A DNA stretch of 64,000 bases from the NCBI RefSeq assembly GCF_900163545.1, contig NZ_FUHW01000038.1, positions 124,001 through 188,000 on the forward strand, in the 5' to 3' direction. Source of the stretch: Arthrobacter rhombi (GTDB lineage: Bacteria > Actinomycetota > Actinomycetes > Actinomycetales > Micrococcaceae). The position numbers were made by a program, and so were the translations under genes. Positions 63,167-64,000 of the stretch are shown here, in pieces; the first letter of the stretch is position 1; the number at the start of each line of letters is the position of its first letter. The notes below the pieces were generated by a model, which did no database searches, was not told where the DNA came from, and saw only the letters and a program-made list of their open reading frames with translations.

Positions 63167-64000
63167 ACCACGAGCACGAACCGGCATATCCGGAGGAGAG
63201 CTCCGTTGTGGATCACCGCTACACACCGGAGGAGCTGGCCGATCTGCTGGGCCAGCACCAGCCCACCGCTGAGCAGTCGGCCATCATTTCCTCAGAGCTG
63301 GCACCCATGCTCGTCATTGCCGGCGCCGGATCGGGTAAAACGGCCACCATGGCCGACCGGGTGGTCTGGCTCGTAGCCAACGGTCAGGTCAGACCAGATC
63401 AGATCCTCGGGGTCACCTTCACCCGCAAGGCTGCCGGTGAGCTGGCGCAACGCATCCGGGCGCAGTTGGTCCGCCTGGCCGAAAGCGGGATCCTTCCCGA
63501 GGGCGAAGACGACGCCCTGCTGGAACCTGAGGTCTCGACCTACCATTCCTATGCCAACACGCTGGTGCAAGATCATGGTTTGCGGATTGGCGTCGAATCG
63601 GACACCACCTTGCTCGGTAGCGCCCAGGCCTGGCAGCTGTCCTTGAAGGTCGTTCAGGAATACGACGGCGAATACGAGCATCTGCGGGTGGCTAAGTCCA
63701 CGCTGGTGGACGCCGTCGTGCAGTTCGCCGGCGAATGCGCCGAACACCTCGTGGACCCCCTCGAAGCCCGCGAGCATGTGCTCGCCGAAGTCGAACACTT
63801 TTCCGCGCTGCCCTACCGGGTGGGCAAGGAGGCCAAACCCTCGCAACCTGCGCTCAAGCTCGTGGATAAGCTCAGGACCCGGGCGACGGTGGCCGACCTT
63901 GCCGTGCGCTACGCCCGGGCGAAGGCCGAACGCAATGTGCTCGATTACGGAGACCTGGTGGCCCTGGCAGCCCGCATCGCCAGAACCGTGCCCACTGCCG
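63163..64000 (+). CDS. adnB: AdnB-like UvrD/RecB-family helicase, N-terminal part
   Basis: ATG overlaps the adnA stop (ATGA); 279 codons to the window edge. UvrD-type motor: QHQPTAEQSAII (Q motif), Walker A VIAGAGSGKTATMADRV (54-60 core), GVTFTRKAAGELAQRIR (motif Ia), STYHSYANTLV (Ib). In AdnAB the AdnB motor is the lead one. Walker B and any nuclease domain are beyond the window. Could also be an UvrD2-like single helicase, but the coupling with AdnA favours AdnB. Confidence 0.9.
   Translation, partial: MNHEHEPAYPEESSVVDHRYTPEELADLLGQHQPTAEQSAIISSELAPMLVIAGAGSGKTATMADRVVWLVANGQVRPDQILGVTFTRKAAGELAQRIRAQLVRLAESGILPEGEDDALLEPEVSTYHSYANTLVQDHGLRIGVESDTTLLGSAQAWQLSLKVVQEYDGEYEHLRVAKSTLVDAVVQFAGECAEHLVDPLEAREHVLAEVEHFSALPYRVGKEAKPSQPALKLVDKLRTRATVADLAVRYARAKAERNVLDYGDLVALAARIARTVPTA

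Overview
This is high-GC actinobacterial chromosome, most likely Micrococcales and probably Micrococcaceae (an Arthrobacter relative; genus not resolved). Grounds: GC-rich codon use, frequent GTG/TTG starts, the type II citrate synthase, the succinylase lysine branch (dapC/dapD/dapE), a coproporphyrin-dependent heme cluster ending in HemQ, the AdnAB-type helicase-nuclease pair, and small actinobacterial marker proteins (DUF3117, DUF3107). Two blocks resemble gene orders I recall from Mycobacterium tuberculosis: dapD-dapE-LOG-DUF3117-O-methyltransferase-sigE-antisigma-tatB-mrp-CBS/MgtE (Rv1201c to about Rv1232c) and moeB-TetR-DUF3107-MiaE-like-DEAD helicase with ATL-AdnA-AdnB (about Rv3201c to Rv3211). 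I see no insertion sequence, prophage, CRISPR array, tRNA or rRNA: this is core chromosome.

Layout. 1-6.0 kb: peptide ABC importer (C-terminus of a binding protein, an oversized DppB-like permease, DppC-like permease, fused DppD-DppF ATPase), with an antisense PH-domain-like membrane protein inserted in the middle. 6.2-10.9 kb: typA, a small membrane protein, a divergent ArsR/MFS pair and a small SH3-like protein. 10.9-17.6 kb: ferredoxin and dapC, gltA, two poorly known genes, and divergent dapD/dapE. 17.7-21.1 kb: gluABCD glutamate-type importer. 21.2-28.7 kb: LOG-family protein, DivIVA-like protein, DUF3117, O-methyltransferase, sigE and its anti-sigma factor, tatB, mrp, DUF1003 protein and a PRC/MgtE-N/CBS protein. 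28.8-37.4 kb: general stress protein, Xaa-Pro aminopeptidase, PHP phosphoesterase, sodium:solute symporter with a 43-aa partner, a solitary DNA methyltransferase and a DEAD-box helicase. 37.5-39.9 kb: TPP riboswitch and thiO-thiS-thiG. 39.9-45.1 kb: RNB-domain RNase, ferritin-like protein, PCD-VOC fusion, DUF3107, TetR and MoeB/rhodanese. 45.1-55.6 kb: hemA divergent from hemE-hemY-hemQ-hemH-hemC-hemD-hemB-hemL, covering glutamyl-tRNA to heme b. 55.7-58.6 kb: metQNI methionine importer. 58.8-64.0 kb: DEDDh exonuclease divergent from an ATL-AdnA-AdnB repair operon, AdnB cut by the window end.

How the genes work together. Heme genes are chained by 4-bp ATGA overlaps, as are permease pairs and AdnA/AdnB. 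Convergent units are separated by strong, often bidirectional hairpin terminators. The most striking regulatory signal is that about fifteen transcription units, on both strands, start with a -10-like hexamer (TAnnnT, often TAGGCT or TAAGCT) exactly 6 or 7 bases before the start codon and lack a Shine-Dalgarno sequence, which predicts leaderless mRNAs. The most open items are the 375-base leader of the symporter, the TTGA-coupled leader ORF of the DEAD-box helicase, the enlarged DppB-like permease and the mutually overlapping dapD/dapE promoters.
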